Source: Craterostigma plantagineum (lineage: Eukaryota > Streptophyta > Magnoliopsida > Lamiales > Linderniaceae). From it: 64,000 nt of DNA. Of the stretch, positions 10,020 through 19,735 are shown in pieces (the stretch's first letter is position 1; the number at the start of each line of letters is the position of its first letter). The position numbers and the translations under genes were made by a program. The notes beneath the pieces are model-generated. The model searched no databases, was not told the origin of the DNA, and worked only from the letters and a program-made list of their open reading frames with translations. Location of the stretch: assembly GCA_027422505.1 (NCBI GenBank), contig JAPQWV010000017.1, positions 13,021,501-13,085,500 on the forward strand, in the 5' to 3' direction.

Positions 10020-12096
10020 CGAAAGCGAAGGCGATCTCATAGCTTCTGGCCATATCAGTCCAGAACCAGGTCTTCTACAGACATTGACAAAAGGTCAATC
10101 TTCAACGGCGGGAACGTCCTCATCTAAGGGCAATTGTGGCGAACTGGATCTCGATCTGCTCTTCGAGTACTTCTACCCAGTTCACAAGACTCCCGTCGCC
10201 ACCACTCAACCTACCGCTGCACCCACTCCACATACACCACCAGCTACCGGCAATAACGTCGTCCCTCCAAACCTGGATGCTCTCAATCTCAATGAAGACG
10301 CCATATTACCCAACCCGGGGAATATTGCTGATTCTGATGCAGAACCCTCCCCATTCAATACGATTGAGATCTCTTCTTCAGACACCGAGCCCCAGTCTAA
10401 TGAGCTTCAAGTAGACACTAATGCGGCCAGCTCCTCACAAACCAATGTGCCACTTTGGGCTCGCTCTCACCCTACCGATCAGATTATTGGGGATCCCACA
10501 TCCGGTGTTTCAACACGTTCGGCTACGATGAATGAAAGCTTGTTTGCTTGCTACCTCAGTCAAGTCGAACCATCACGAGTAGCTGAAGCTCTCAACGATC
10601 CTGATTGGCTGATTGCAATGCAGGAGGGAATAAATCAGTTTGAACGATTGCAGGTCTGGGAACTCGTACCACGACCTCACAATAGATCCATTATCGGCAC
10701 AAAATGGATCTTTAAGAACAAAAAGGATGAAGATGGTGTTGTTATTCGCAATAAAGCAAGACTTGTGGCTAAGGGGTACAATCAACAAGAAGGCATCGAC
10801 TACGATGAAACTTTCGCCCTAGTTGCCAGGATCGAAGCCATACGAATGTTCCTTGCTTTTGCTGCTCACAAGAACTTCAAAGTCTACCAAATGGACGTGA
10901 AGACTGCATTTCTGAATGGATTTCTCAAAGAAGAAGTGTACGTTGATCAACCTGAAGGGTTCTTGAGCGAAGAGTTTCCTCATCACGTATATCGTCTCTA
11001 CAAGGCCCTCTACGGACTAAAACAGGCTCCCCGAGCTTGGTATGACGTCCTTTTAGACTTCCTTGTTCAGTCTGGATTCAAGAAAGGATCTCTGGATACA
11101 ACTCTCTTCACTAAGCGGAGTGGCCCGGACATCATGATTGTACAAATTTATGTCGATGACATCATTTTTGGATCGACTGAACCTCAACTGTGCGAAGAGT
11201 TCGCAGAATTGATGAAAGAGAAATTTGACATGAGTATGATGGGCGAACTAAATTTCTTTCTTGGTCTTCAAGTAAAGCAACTCCCCAACGGAATCTTCAT
11301 CAATCAGTCCAAATACATCCATGACATCCTCGAGAAGTATGGAATGAAGGATGCTAAGACTGCTGCTACACCTATGTCACCGTCTGGCCGACCCGACGCA
11401 GACCCATCTGGTGTTCCCGTTGACCAAACCGTCTATCGAGGGATAATAGGCTCTCTTCTGTACCTCACTGCTAGTCGACCGGATATCGTTCTCTCGACAG
11501 GAATTTGCGCTCGTTTTCAGGCAACACCAAAGGAATCCCACCTCACTGCTGCCAAAAGGATTCTCCGCTATCTCAAAGGAACACCCAATCTGGGCTTGTG
11601 GTACCCCACTCTATCGGACTTCAAACTGGCTGGATTCTCTGACTCGGATTATGCAGGATGCAAGATGGACAGAAAAAGCACCTCTGGAGCTGCACACTTC
11701 TTGGGCGGTAAACTCGTAAGTTGGTCGTCTCGAAAACAAAACTGTGTCTCAACTTCGTCGACGGAGGCAGAATATGTCGCCGCCGCTAGTTGCTGCTCAC
11801 AGCTTTTGTGGATGAGAACCCAACTACGAGATTTTAATATTCACGTTGATAAAATTCCCATTTATTGTGACTCAAAAAGTGCTATTGCGATGACGAGTAA
11901 TCCGGTACATCACTCTAGAACAAAACACATAGATATTCGTCACCACTTCATCAAAGAACATGTAGAACAAGGGACAATTGAATTGCACTACGTCACAACC
12001 GAAGATCAATTGGCCGACATTTTCACAAAACCGTTGGATGTCAAACGATTCCAACACCTAGTGACTATGTTGGGCATGTTGAATATTCAGTTGTGA
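10009..12096 (+). CDS. pol: Reverse transcriptase and RNase H part of pol, element B (695 codons)
   Basis: Continues pol after the frameshift, overlapping the integrase frame by 11 bases. A variable Pro/Ser-rich linker (to about residue 190) is followed by the copia RT domain (RVT_2) from about W233. Catalytic Y381-V382-D383-D384 is present. One core position differs from the usual motif (ETFALVAR instead of ETFAPVAR). RNase H follows with D545/D547 (FSDSDYAG), E588 (STEAEY) and D621 (IYCDSKSA), then the usual [12 protein letters not shown] and LADIFTKPL end. It copies element RNA into DNA and removes the RNA strand. Confidence 0.92.
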   Translation: MSLDESEGDLIASGHISPEPGLLQTLTKGQSSTAGTSSSKGNCGELDLDLLFEYFYPVHKTPVATTQPTAAPTPHTPPATGNNVVPPNLDALNLNEDAILPNPGNIADSDAEPSPFNTIEISSSDTEPQSNELQVDTNAASSSQTNVPLWARSHPTDQIIGDPTSGVSTRSATMNESLFACYLSQVEPSRVAEALNDPDWLIAMQEGINQFERLQVWELVPRPHNRSIIGTKWIFKNKKDEDGVVIRNKARLVAKGYNQQEGIDYDETFALVARIEAIRMFLAFAAHKNFKVYQMDVKTAFLNGFLKEEVYVDQPEGFLSEEFPHHVYRLYKALYGLKQAPRAWYDVLLDFLVQSGFKKGSLDTTLFTKRSGPDIMIVQIYVDDIIFGSTEPQLCEEFAELMKEKFDMSMMGELNFFLGLQVKQLPNGIFINQSKYIHDILEKYGMKDAKTAATPMSPSGRPDADPSGVPVDQTVYRGIIGSLLYLTASRPDIVLSTGICARFQATPKESHLTAAKRILRYLKGTPNLGLWYPTLSDFKLAGFSDSDYAGCKMDRKSTSGAAHFLGGKLVSWSSRKQNCVSTSSTEAEYVAAASCCSQLLWMRTQLRDFNIHVDKIPIYCDSKSAIAMTSNPVHHSRTKHIDIRHHFIKEHVEQGTIELHYVTTEDQLADIFTKPLDVKRFQHLVTMLGMLNIQL

Positions 12097-12186
12097 TCAA
12101 TCGTCTCTACATGAACTTTGATCAAGTGTACATATTTCCTTTCCACTTCACTACATTTTCTATGTGTCGTCTGGATTATGCCTTTT

Positions 12187-12312
12187 GAGGGGGAGTTTTC
12201 GATTAAGGGGGAGTCTTTGATATTTCGTTATTTAAAACGGGAATTTTTCAATTAAGGGGGAGCGTCTGATATTTCATTATTTAAAACGGGGAGTTTTGCG
12301 ATTAAGGGGGAG
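12187..12312 (+). promoter_or_regulatory. Array of four polypurine-tract-like motifs after RNase H of B
   Basis: GAGGGGGAG at 12187-12195 and AAGGGGGAG at 12205-12213, 12254-12262 and 12304-12312. The last three sit in loose repeats with ATTAAGGGGGAG and TTATTTAAAACGGG. Repeated polypurine motifs downstream of pol are a known Sirevirus trait. Here they stand before ORF3, more than 4 kb from the 3' LTR. Confidence 0.8.
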
Positions 12313-12768
12313 CTTCTTATTTTTATTATTTGAAAAAAAAAAAAAAAAAAGGGTTGAAATTTTAAAAGTTTGGTCAAACTGTGTCAAAATCGAACCAATT
12401 AAAATATTTTGGGTTGAATTTCTAATTTCTGGTCAAAAAGGGTCAAAATTGGGTCCAAGACCGCGAAATTCAGCTAACTTAAGGTTTTGACCAAGCCCGC
12501 GAATTTTCGGCCCATTTACTCAAAAATTCGCATATACAGTCTCTCCAATCGTAAAACCCCAAAACCCTTAACATTTTTTTTCTCATTATCCTAAAGATCC
12601 CGAGAAATTTAAAAAAAAAAAAAAAAAAAAAAAATTCGCAACCTCTCTGTAAAAAATTCGCAACCCCTCTGTCAAAAAATTCGCAACACCTCGCATCGTC
12701 GTCTTCGTCAAATCTGCATTCAAACTTCATTTCCTGCTAATTCAATCATCGCAAATCAGCTTTTCGAA
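12313..12768 (+). other. Spacer before ORF3 of B, with the same short words as the leader
   Basis: No gene. It contains two long A runs (about 12335-12350 and 12609-12634), the words CCGCGAAATTC, CCCGCGAATTTT and CCCGAGAAATTT as in the leader, and three AAAATTCGCAAC repeats (12633-12687). It could be an ORF3 leader, promoter or splice region; none is proven. Confidence 0.6.
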
Positions 12769-15408
12769 ATGACGGACAAAGACCAAAGTACACTCGAGGC
12801 ACTTGAGCAGGCTGCAATCCAAAGAGAGGTCACTCGCATCGAACTCCATGCGCGTACCTATGTCCCACCACCGGAGGAGATTTTTTCACTAAGTCAATGG
12901 GCGGCCCTGGTACCCAACAACTACAAGGTGGACTTGGACAGTTTTCGGTGCGATGCCCCTGTAATTATAGAGATTCTCAAAGGACACCCACTTCGCCACG
13001 CCCTCACTCATGGCGAACCAGAAGCTCAGGTGTACCTTCAACAATTCTGGCATACGCTACAAATAGCTGGACCACTACGTCTTGCCAAGACCCTATCCGC
13101 TCAAATCGATCAAGAAACCGTCGTCCTCACTCCCAGAATACTCCAAGAAGTTCTTCAACTCCCGGTCTACTCACCATACGATCCACCACCCACTCACGAC
13201 CAACTCATTGAAGACATCGACAGACTGGGCTATCAACCAGATGCCAAGAAGAAGAAAGGCCCACTTGTCCTCAGTGAAGTCACAACCCGCAACCTACCAC
13301 AACCCTGGCGGACACTGTACCTGCTGGTGAACAAGTGCATGTCTGGAAAGCATGCTGGTCAGGATCGCGGCAACATTCAAATCCTCACAATCATGACCGG
13401 CATCGCTCACAACCGCAAGTACAACTACACCGACATCATCTGGGTGGACCTAGTCTCAATGATCCAGAGACGTGACCGGGAAATCGCCAAGGGAGTCACG
13501 AACCGGTTCGTCCCGTACATGCGATGGCTCCCAGCTCTAATAAAGCACTTCCGCCTACACTCAACCAACATCCGCATCCGTCCGGCAGCAGAACATTTTC
13601 AGATACCAACTGTCGAGAAGTTCGCCAAGAAGAACACACCGGCGAAGGATCGACACGCAATGGTGATCCCGGACGACGTGCTCGCCTACGCCGACCTAAC
13701 CAACCCACACGTCCAAGAATACCGGGCCACAACCGCCGCGTTCCGCGAGAGCCCCCGACCCCTCTCCACTGTCCCTATGGCGCAGATCAACCCCACTGCT
13801 CCTATCCCCGGGACCAGCCACACCCCTCCCACCACCTCCAAAAGGTCTTCTGGTCGCGCCGCATCCTCCTCCACCCGCGTTCCGAAAAAACGGTCGCGTG
13901 AGGATGACGTAAGCCGCCCCACGGAGCGTCGATCGAAACAAAAACACGATCGACCTCCTCCGCCACAAATAAGCCGAGCCGAACCAATAGGTACAGGAGG
14001 TGATGTGTTCACCTCCCGAGTAGAAGTCGTGGCATCTGGCTCAACCACGCAAACAACCCCACCAACCCACTTATCTTCCTCTCTACAGGAAGGTATTTCA
14101 TTCCACGAGGAGCCACGTATACCATCGACATCCCACTTGGAGATGATCGATGTTGAAACAAGCAGTCCCTCGCCTCAGACTGCATCCTTTTCATGCACAT
14201 CGAGTCTAGTGCCCTCACTCCCCATAATTCCTTCCGTTTCTAGGACACATACACCTCTTACCGCACCACAGAGTCTTCGTGACTCTGTCAGAACGCTCGG
14301 TGATGTCTCTGTGACTGAGAGCGGAAGACCTAGCACGGCCAACATCACAACAACCGTGAGTCTAGGCCATCATTCGATTGAGTCTGTCTCATCGATGATG
14401 CTAACGGGAAGTCTGAGTGACCCCGTCTTTTCCAGTCCCGTGCAAACGGGCGGCCGATCGGCGATATTCACCGAGTCGGTGTCAGTTGGAGTTCTTCGTG
14501 ACTCCAACTTGTTAGATTTACCCCACTTCGTCACCGAGACCGCGCTAGAGACGCGTCTTCAAGAGTTTGCAAAGACTCTTGAGGCGTCAATTTTAGATAA
14601 AGTCTACGCGCGTCTCGAAGCGTCCACCGTCGACAAAGGCAAAGGTGTGGCCCCGGAGACGCCACCACCCATGCAACACACGGACGCCGATGATCTTCTC
14701 TCCTCCATCTCTGCCAAGGAACTATTCTACATCCTCAGAGCAAGATTCGAGTCCATGATAGAACTCGACGAGGAGGAACAGCAGATGAAGAAGATCATGA
14801 CACAACCACTGTCTTGCCGCACTCAAGGCGAGACTAGCAGGACCAGACGCGACGATCAAGATGATGATCAAGATCGCCGCGAGGGGGAGAATAGGCAGCT
14901 GAGCTCACAAGGATTCATGCAATCGACGCCGCCCTTCTCCTCTGGACCTGAAACGACGTCCGCACCAGAAACCTCACAACCCACTAGCCAAAAATCCCAC
15001 CCTGTTCACCCTGAGTCACTAGCCAAATCACCCTCACCACCACCCACTACCGTCTCCGAAGCTCTAATCGTCACATCGACGTTAGAGACCACCTCAACAT
15101 CATCTCCACCCACCACCTCGGAGCCTCTAGCTGTCACATCGACGCTAGAGGCCACCACACATCTACGCCGCCCGTCACCCAAATCATCCTTGCCAAAACC
15201 ATCACCTCAACCGAACCACCTGAATCTCCACCACAACCATCCCCACAATCCACAAACTCCTTCGAAGCAACACCCTCGCCATCACATAGCCACACCCCTC
15301 TCGACATCGACCCCAACCTGGCTGTCGAGGACGTCTACTGCGCACAAAATGAGATTGAGGCCTACATCTTCAACGATGAATGGCTGTACACACCCGCCGA
15401 CGCAGTAG
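12769..15408 (+). CDS. ORF3 of element B, N-terminal and central part (true frame lost near 15160)
   Basis: Additional Sirevirus gene between pol and the 3' LTR, where the so-called env-like gene lies in some relatives. Function unknown. ATG at 12769. A conserved N-terminal domain (about residues 65-310) has HPL (H75), YLQQFW (89-94) and LPQPWRTLYLLVNKC (about 176-190). A long Pro/Ser/Thr-rich middle follows. I see no signal peptide or membrane segment, so an envelope role is not supported. The last 80 or so codons (His/Pro-rich) look out of frame: the alternative frame gives acidic sequence that joins smoothly to 15420-16481. The homologous gene lies in element E at 26149-29395. Confidence 0.8.
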   Translation: MTDKDQSTLEALEQAAIQREVTRIELHARTYVPPPEEIFSLSQWAALVPNNYKVDLDSFRCDAPVIIEILKGHPLRHALTHGEPEAQVYLQQFWHTLQIAGPLRLAKTLSAQIDQETVVLTPRILQEVLQLPVYSPYDPPPTHDQLIEDIDRLGYQPDAKKKKGPLVLSEVTTRNLPQPWRTLYLLVNKCMSGKHAGQDRGNIQILTIMTGIAHNRKYNYTDIIWVDLVSMIQRRDREIAKGVTNRFVPYMRWLPALIKHFRLHSTNIRIRPAAEHFQIPTVEKFAKKNTPAKDRHAMVIPDDVLAYADLTNPHVQEYRATTAAFRESPRPLSTVPMAQINPTAPIPGTSHTPPTTSKRSSGRAASSSTRVPKKRSREDDVSRPTERRSKQKHDRPPPPQISRAEPIGTGGDVFTSRVEVVASGSTTQTTPPTHLSSSLQEGISFHEEPRIPSTSHLEMIDVETSSPSPQTASFSCTSSLVPSLPIIPSVSRTHTPLTAPQSLRDSVRTLGDVSVTESGRPSTANITTTVSLGHHSIESVSSMMLTGSLSDPVFSSPVQTGGRSAIFTESVSVGVLRDSNLLDLPHFVTETALETRLQEFAKTLEASILDKVYARLEASTVDKGKGVAPETPPPMQHTDADDLLSSISAKELFYILRARFESMIELDEEEQQMKKIMTQPLSCRTQGETSRTRRDDQDDDQDRREGENRQLSSQGFMQSTPPFSSGPETTSAPETSQPTSQKSHPVHPESLAKSPSPPPTTVSEALIVTSTLETTSTSSPPTTSEPLAVTSTLEATTHLRRPSPKSSLPKPSPQPNHLNLHHNHPHNPQTPSKQHPRHHIATPLSTSTPTWLSRTSTAHKMRLRPTSSTMNGCTHPPTQ

Positions 15409-15419
15409 CAGCCAGGAAG

Positions 15420-16481
15420 TTGGTGGAAAACGCTCGACGTCTGCTAAAGGAAGCCTCGCTCACGCTGATCAACACCGCAGACGACGAGAACGGAGAGGAG
15501 TACGACGCGGAACCGGCCGAGCTCGAGAACATCCTTCAGTTCCAAGCGCAGCAAACTGAGGCTCCTGCTGCTCAAACAGATGTGCCCACGGTGGATATAC
15601 CGGAAGCACCGTGGGAAAATAAAAAGATCACCGCGCCATTTCAGGAAGAGATCAGGAAGAGGATCTGGCGGCGCAAGGAAAAGATCGTTACCACCTTCGA
15701 CGAGTATGAGCTGATGAACATCCAAAGTTGGAGCGAGAGAAAGAAGCAACTCTATCGATGGAGCCTTCTGTGCCACAAATGCACAGATAGGACGCTGTCC
15801 GACGAGGAAAACATCACTCAGGAAATGAATCGGGCCCCCATCTGCAAAGTCACTGACCTCCGCCACGAGTCGAAAGGACCTGTCCACTACCCAGTCTTCA
15901 CAGTAATGAGGCAGGATGAGAGCTACAGTGAAGTCAGTGAGGCGGACTTCAAATTTCTGCGCCTGGGTGACCTATACAGCATGCTGGAATCCCTGAAGCA
16001 GTTCAGACTCGTCCCCAGAAGCTCTGGACATCTCGTACGTGCTGAACCGGTCACCATGGGATATGTGGCCATCAAGCGCCACATGCTCCGACAGGTCAGA
16101 TTCTACGCCACCCACGATCTGCAGATGGCGGTGGAACATAATCTCAAGAAGGTGAACTTGACGCGCCCATCTTTCAAGAATGCAGACGACTATCGAGAGG
16201 GCGATGTGATCGACGGAGATGATCCGGCGGTCGCCTACTCGAACTACAAAGGAAAGATGAGGCTCCTGCGCTGCTCCGAGGTGGCAAAATTCTCAGATGG
16301 GACGCTCACAATCATCCAAGACAAACTCATGAGAATTTGCCGCATCCTTTCGGAAGAAGATCCCCTCTGCCGATCCAAGTTCGCGAAGCTCATTGACGCT
16401 ATTGCTGACAGAATGGTTCTTCGAAGGAATCTCCGCGCCTTCGAGTTCAAGCTAGGGCTTCGCGAAACACTCACACGCTAA
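15420..16481 (+). CDS. ORF3 of element B, C-terminal part (353 codons, continues the gene after a frameshift)
   Basis: The open frame extends upstream of the ATG at 15420 to about 15160, showing that it is the continuation of ORF3 rather than a separate gene; the whole would be about 1,235 residues. It is alpha-helical in character with conserved blocks WLYTPADA, EVSEADFKFL, MLRQVRFYATHDLQMA and FSDGTLTIIQDKL. Each has a match in the degenerate gene of element E (MRQVKYFAAHDYQMA, FCDGTLKVI). No known catalytic motif was recognised. It stops at 16481, 46 bases before the terminal polypurine tract. Confidence 0.75.
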   Translation: MVENARRLLKEASLTLINTADDENGEEYDAEPAELENILQFQAQQTEAPAAQTDVPTVDIPEAPWENKKITAPFQEEIRKRIWRRKEKIVTTFDEYELMNIQSWSERKKQLYRWSLLCHKCTDRTLSDEENITQEMNRAPICKVTDLRHESKGPVHYPVFTVMRQDESYSEVSEADFKFLRLGDLYSMLESLKQFRLVPRSSGHLVRAEPVTMGYVAIKRHMLRQVRFYATHDLQMAVEHNLKKVNLTRPSFKNADDYREGDVIDGDDPAVAYSNYKGKMRLLRCSEVAKFSDGTLTIIQDKLMRICRILSEEDPLCRSKFAKLIDAIADRMVLRRNLRAFEFKLGLRETLTR

Positions 16482-16527
16482 TCCACCATCCCAACGCCCA
16501 AGATTCAAGACTCCCAACAATTGACAC

Positions 16528-16539
16528 AAAGGGGGAGAT
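16528..16539 (+). promoter_or_regulatory. Terminal polypurine tract of element B
   Basis: AAAGGGGGAGAT lies directly against the TG of the 3' LTR and primes plus-strand synthesis. Confidence 0.9.
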
Positions 16540-16835
16540 TGTTAGGATATTTAATTTGTTGTGTCAATAGTTTAAGTCTTGAGACTTATTATGTAATTAT
16601 CTTTAGCTTGGGCTTTGGACTAGATTGTAATTATTTTATTATTAGTGATTGGGCCTTAATATACCTAGGGTTAATGTGGTATATAAGGTTTTACCAACTC
16701 ACTTTGAAAAACAATCAAAGATCAAAAAGCTAAAATTCGTTTTCACACACTACACACACTACAAGGTGAGAAATTCTCCCTTTTCATTCCATCTAGCTTC
16801 TTTGATTCCTTGTTTGGTGCATTTCGGGACCAACA
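16540..16835 (+). repeat. 3' LTR of element B (296 bp)
   Basis: Same length and, by eye, same sequence as 3836-4131, including the TATA box (16680-16686). It is followed by AGATT (16836-16840), the right target duplication. Confidence 0.95.
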
Positions 16836-17560
16836 AGATTCTTGGAATGATTTTCTCGGATATAAAAGTTTCTCGGATTTTGACAAGCTAGGCAGTTTAG
16901 AAAAAGATGAAAGTGGAATTTTCGCGGTTTTGATAAAATTCTTGGAATCAAAGTTCGCGGATATACGATTTCTCGGATTCTAAGAAAAGCTGGGCAGTTG
17001 AGAAAAATGAAGGGAACGTGAAATTTTCGCGGTTTTGAAAGGATTCTCAGAATAAAATTTCTCGGATAAGAAATTTCGCGGATTTGAACGACTCAGCATG
17101 AAATTTCGCGGCCAACAACACAAGTTTACTGTTCCATTGCCTGTCGCGGGTTTTTCCCAGAAAATAGTCCGTTTTCACTCAAATCTCATCCAAAATCACT
17201 CAAACTTGATCCAAACCTTCAGAAATTCTTCCCTAAACACATAGTCGACCTATTTGTGAGCTAAAAACACCAAAAAAAACGGGTCAAATCGACCAAAAAA
17301 TAGAGAGAGGCCGATATGACTTTTTCTGAAGATTTTTTGCTTCGATCTTGCTCAAAACTCGTTAAAACTGATCCAAAAGTGTTCTAAAAACATTTTAGGC
17401 ATAGAATTGTTCTGGGGAAAGGTTTTAAACACAAAAACGAAGCATTAAAACCCCAAACCGAGCTCAAAATGCCGAAAGTGATTTTTTGCCCAAAACACCT
17501 TTGATCTTTCTCGGAATCGAACGAAACTTGATTCAAATCAATGCAGATCGATCGACGTTT
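16836..17560 (-). other. Leader of element A, LTR-proximal part
   Basis: Continuation of the A leader beyond the B insertion, starting with the AGATT duplication. From 16840 to about 17110 it is full of TTTCTCGG and TTCGCGG words. No reading frame of note. The part next to the primer site resembles the same part of the B leader in inverted orientation. Confidence 0.75.
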
Positions 17561-17572
17561 GTTCTGATACCA
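17561..17572 (-). promoter_or_regulatory. Primer binding site of element A
   Basis: The minus strand reads TGGTATCAGAAC, one base different from the site in B, two bases after the LTR. Confidence 0.85.
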
Positions 17573-17574
17573 CT

Positions 17575-17873
17575 TGTTGGTCCCGATTGCACCAAACAAG
17601 GAATCAAAGAGGCTTTGATGGAATGAAAAAGGGAGAGGTTCTCACCTTCAAGTGTGTGTATTGTGTGAAAAATAGGATAAGCCTTTTGATCTTTGATTAA
17701 CTTTAAAAATAGTGAGGGTAATACCTAATATACCACATTAACCCTAGGTATATTAAGGCTCAAGCACTAAAGATTAAATAATTACATTCTAGTCCAAAGC
17801 CCAAGTTAAAAGGATAATTACAATATTAAACCCAAGACTTAAACTATTGACAAAATCTATAAATATCCTAACA
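17575..17873 (-). repeat. 5' LTR of element A (299 bp)
   Basis: On the minus strand it starts TGTTAGGATATTTATAG and ends GGGACCAACA. It is clearly the same family as the LTR of B but has many differences, including a changed TATA box (TATATTAGG for TATATAAGG), so A is older. The inverted repeat around the TATA region is kept. Confidence 0.92.
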
Positions 17874-18516
17874 CTCTTCCTCCATCAAGAAAATTTTTCA
17901 CGAAAATAATTCAAGCTCTAGTGCACAAACTTCATCGTGTGTTTCAAATGATTCTACTAACTTTTCACTTAAAAAGCCAGACTTGAAAATAATTTTCGAA
18001 TATTCTTCTTTTCATGTGGAAAATATGCATTCTCCACGTAGGAATTACGACACTTCTACTTTACATGCTTATCACTCTATTTGCTCATATTCTTACATGA
18101 AGTATCCAGTCAATATTCGTTCCGAAAAGCATTTATTACGACTAGGTACTGAGAAGACCTTTACAAGTACACATTCTAGGAGCACATATTCACATGCTAG
18201 AATTACTTATCCGTGTAAAATCAAGCAAAAATGGATTCCTAAGTCGGATATCAAGTCACAAAGTCCTAGTCAAATATGGACTCCTAAGACTACATCTTCG
18301 ACCAACTTAGGCTCACAATCTAATTTTACACGATTTACGACTAACTCGTTTTCTGCTAACGAGGGAGGACCCATACGACAATGGGTACCAAAGTCCCGAT
18401 AGTTTTGGAGATTTCCCTCATGTATGGTACTCCGATGATAGTGGCTCCACATACATGATCAAGGGCGAGCGGCAGAGCAACTACAAGAAATCCCTACCTA
18501 AGCGACAAACTCGGTG
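17874..18516 (+). pseudogene. gag C-terminus and protease start of element C
   Basis: The frame at 17983-18402 has basic, Ser/Thr-rich sequence with IWTPK and QWVPK motifs, as found where copia gag meets protease. After a stop, a shifted frame reads WYSDDSGSTYMIKG, a degenerate DSG protease motif, and ends at TGA 18514-18516. The segment YPVNIRSEKHLLRL resembles YPVDIKSLKHLRRL in element D (minus strand near 22000). The rest of pol is deleted. Confidence 0.7.
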
Positions 18517-19430
18517 ACAAAATTCCTTATTCATTTTTTTCTAAAAGTGCTAATTTTTAGGATGAGTCACTATTAATTTTCTTAGGGATTACAATTTGGT
18601 ACATTATACATCTGAGCTGAAATGTTAAGTGCCAAATTGTTTTTCAAACATTTATCATGCACTCATATAGCAACATAATTAAAAAAAAAAAAAACTCTTC
18701 ATGCATTTTTTATTTTTTATTTTTATTCTCATGCATCTTCATTTTTTTTTCTTCCTTATATAATTTTTTTTCTTTTCATGCTTTGTTGAAAAAAAATTAA
18801 ATAAACAAGAAAAATGGGGAGTGACGATTACTCGATCTACTTTGATTTGTTCACAAAAATCTTTCCTTGATATATGACTGGTTATTTGCTTAATATTGTC
18901 TGTCTAGTCGCATTCTTTTGTCTAAAGATTACTCGTTTGTTCCAATAGACACAAAGCCACATCATATATGTGAGATTTTGAGCCTTATTATTTTTTCGGG
19001 AATTTATCCTTGAGCGAGTCACACATCAAATGCTTGTCTTAACTTGTATTTGTTGGCCTCATACTTGCCTTGCGTTAGACTGTTCGGAAAATGATTAGGC
19101 CACGTAGGAAAATTCCTCACCTGGCCAAAATCAAAATATCATCCTTGAAATTATTCCTCTAGTCATCCCTTTTGAGCCTTCTTCGATATCCTTTCTTCAT
19201 TGTATCCCGATCAAGCCTTCAACCGTAATTCATAAATTTCGGAGGGTTGCATAAACGAGAAAATGAGGGGGAGAAAAAGGCGACGAAAGAAAAAGAAGAA
19301 AATAATGACAAAAGGAGGTGGAAAACGCACACGAGGAATGCTCAACGCACAATAAATAGTCCAAAAAGAACTTGCCTTCCCAATTATTGAAATCTTCTAG
19401 AAATCATAAAAAGAGGGCATGGATCTTCCT

Positions 19431-19735
19431 GTGAACTTCTCCTTCGATAATCTCGTATACTCGTCAGAACGGCTGGAAGAGGAGCACCACGAAGTGAACT
19501 TCTCCAACGATAATCTAGTCTTATATGGAGACAACGAGAAGAGGAGCACGGCCTTGGGTTCGAATTCCATAACTGTGAACTTCTCCAAATCGATAATCTT
19601 TGAAACCTCTATAGGGATTAAAAGAAGAGGATCACGGTATCAACCCGAGAACTAACAAGAAGAACTTCGCCTTAGATAATCTCTCAGCCTCGTAGAGAAG
19701 CGGAGCTTCAGCTTGAGCAAGTGTAGAATAATATG
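19431..19735 (+). repeat. Four diverged tandem units with hairpin potential
   Basis: Units start at about 19431, 19494, 19575 and 19660. Each has (GTG)AACTTCTCC, then CGATAATCT or similar, then GAGAAGAGGAGCAC or similar. CTTCTC and GAGAAG, and GTG and CAC, can pair within a unit. The same block, similarly diverged, occurs in E (32195-32515, minus). Confidence 0.6.

Larger units (their letters stand above)
3836..16835 (+). mobile_element. Complete Sirevirus-type copia element B (13,000 bp)
   Basis: Order: 5' LTR, Met-tRNA primer site, long leader, gag, protease-integrase, RT-RNase H, polypurine-motif array, ORF3, terminal polypurine tract, 3' LTR. PR-IN-RT order marks it as Ty1/copia. The long gag with C-terminal coiled coil, the repeated AAGGGGGAG motifs after RNase H and the extra gene before the 3' LTR are Sirevirus traits. 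LTRs are both 296 bp and I saw no difference between them; the AGATT target duplication is perfect, so the insertion is very recent. Two frameshifts (near 10016 and 15160) suggest it was copied in trans, or that they are assembly errors. It lies head-on in the leader of same-family element A. Confidence 0.95.
1..17873 (-). mobile_element. Copia (Sirevirus-type) element A, interrupted by element B; 3' part off the left edge
   Basis: Reading the minus strand, this holds a 5' LTR (17575-17873), primer binding site, leader, gag and the first codons of protease, after which the window ends. The leader is split at 3835/16836 by the complete element B. B is the same family: its LTR starts and ends with the same words, its leader has the same word array, and its gag is clearly homologous. 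The gag of A has several single-base indels, so A is dead and older than B. A itself lies in plus-strand element C; bases 17874-17878 (CTCTT) would be one side of its target duplication, the other side being outside the window. Confidence 0.9.

Noticed and set aside
13496..14048. Minus-strand frames opposite ORF3 of B
   Set aside because: GC-rich antisense shadows of the ORF3 coding strand.
12769..16481. Viral envelope gene
   Set aside because: Position fits the env-like gene of some Sireviruses, but no signal peptide, membrane segment or fusion motif is visible.
17983..18402. Host gene fragment
   Set aside because: IWTPK/QWVPK motifs followed by a DSG protease remnant identify it as copia gag/protease.
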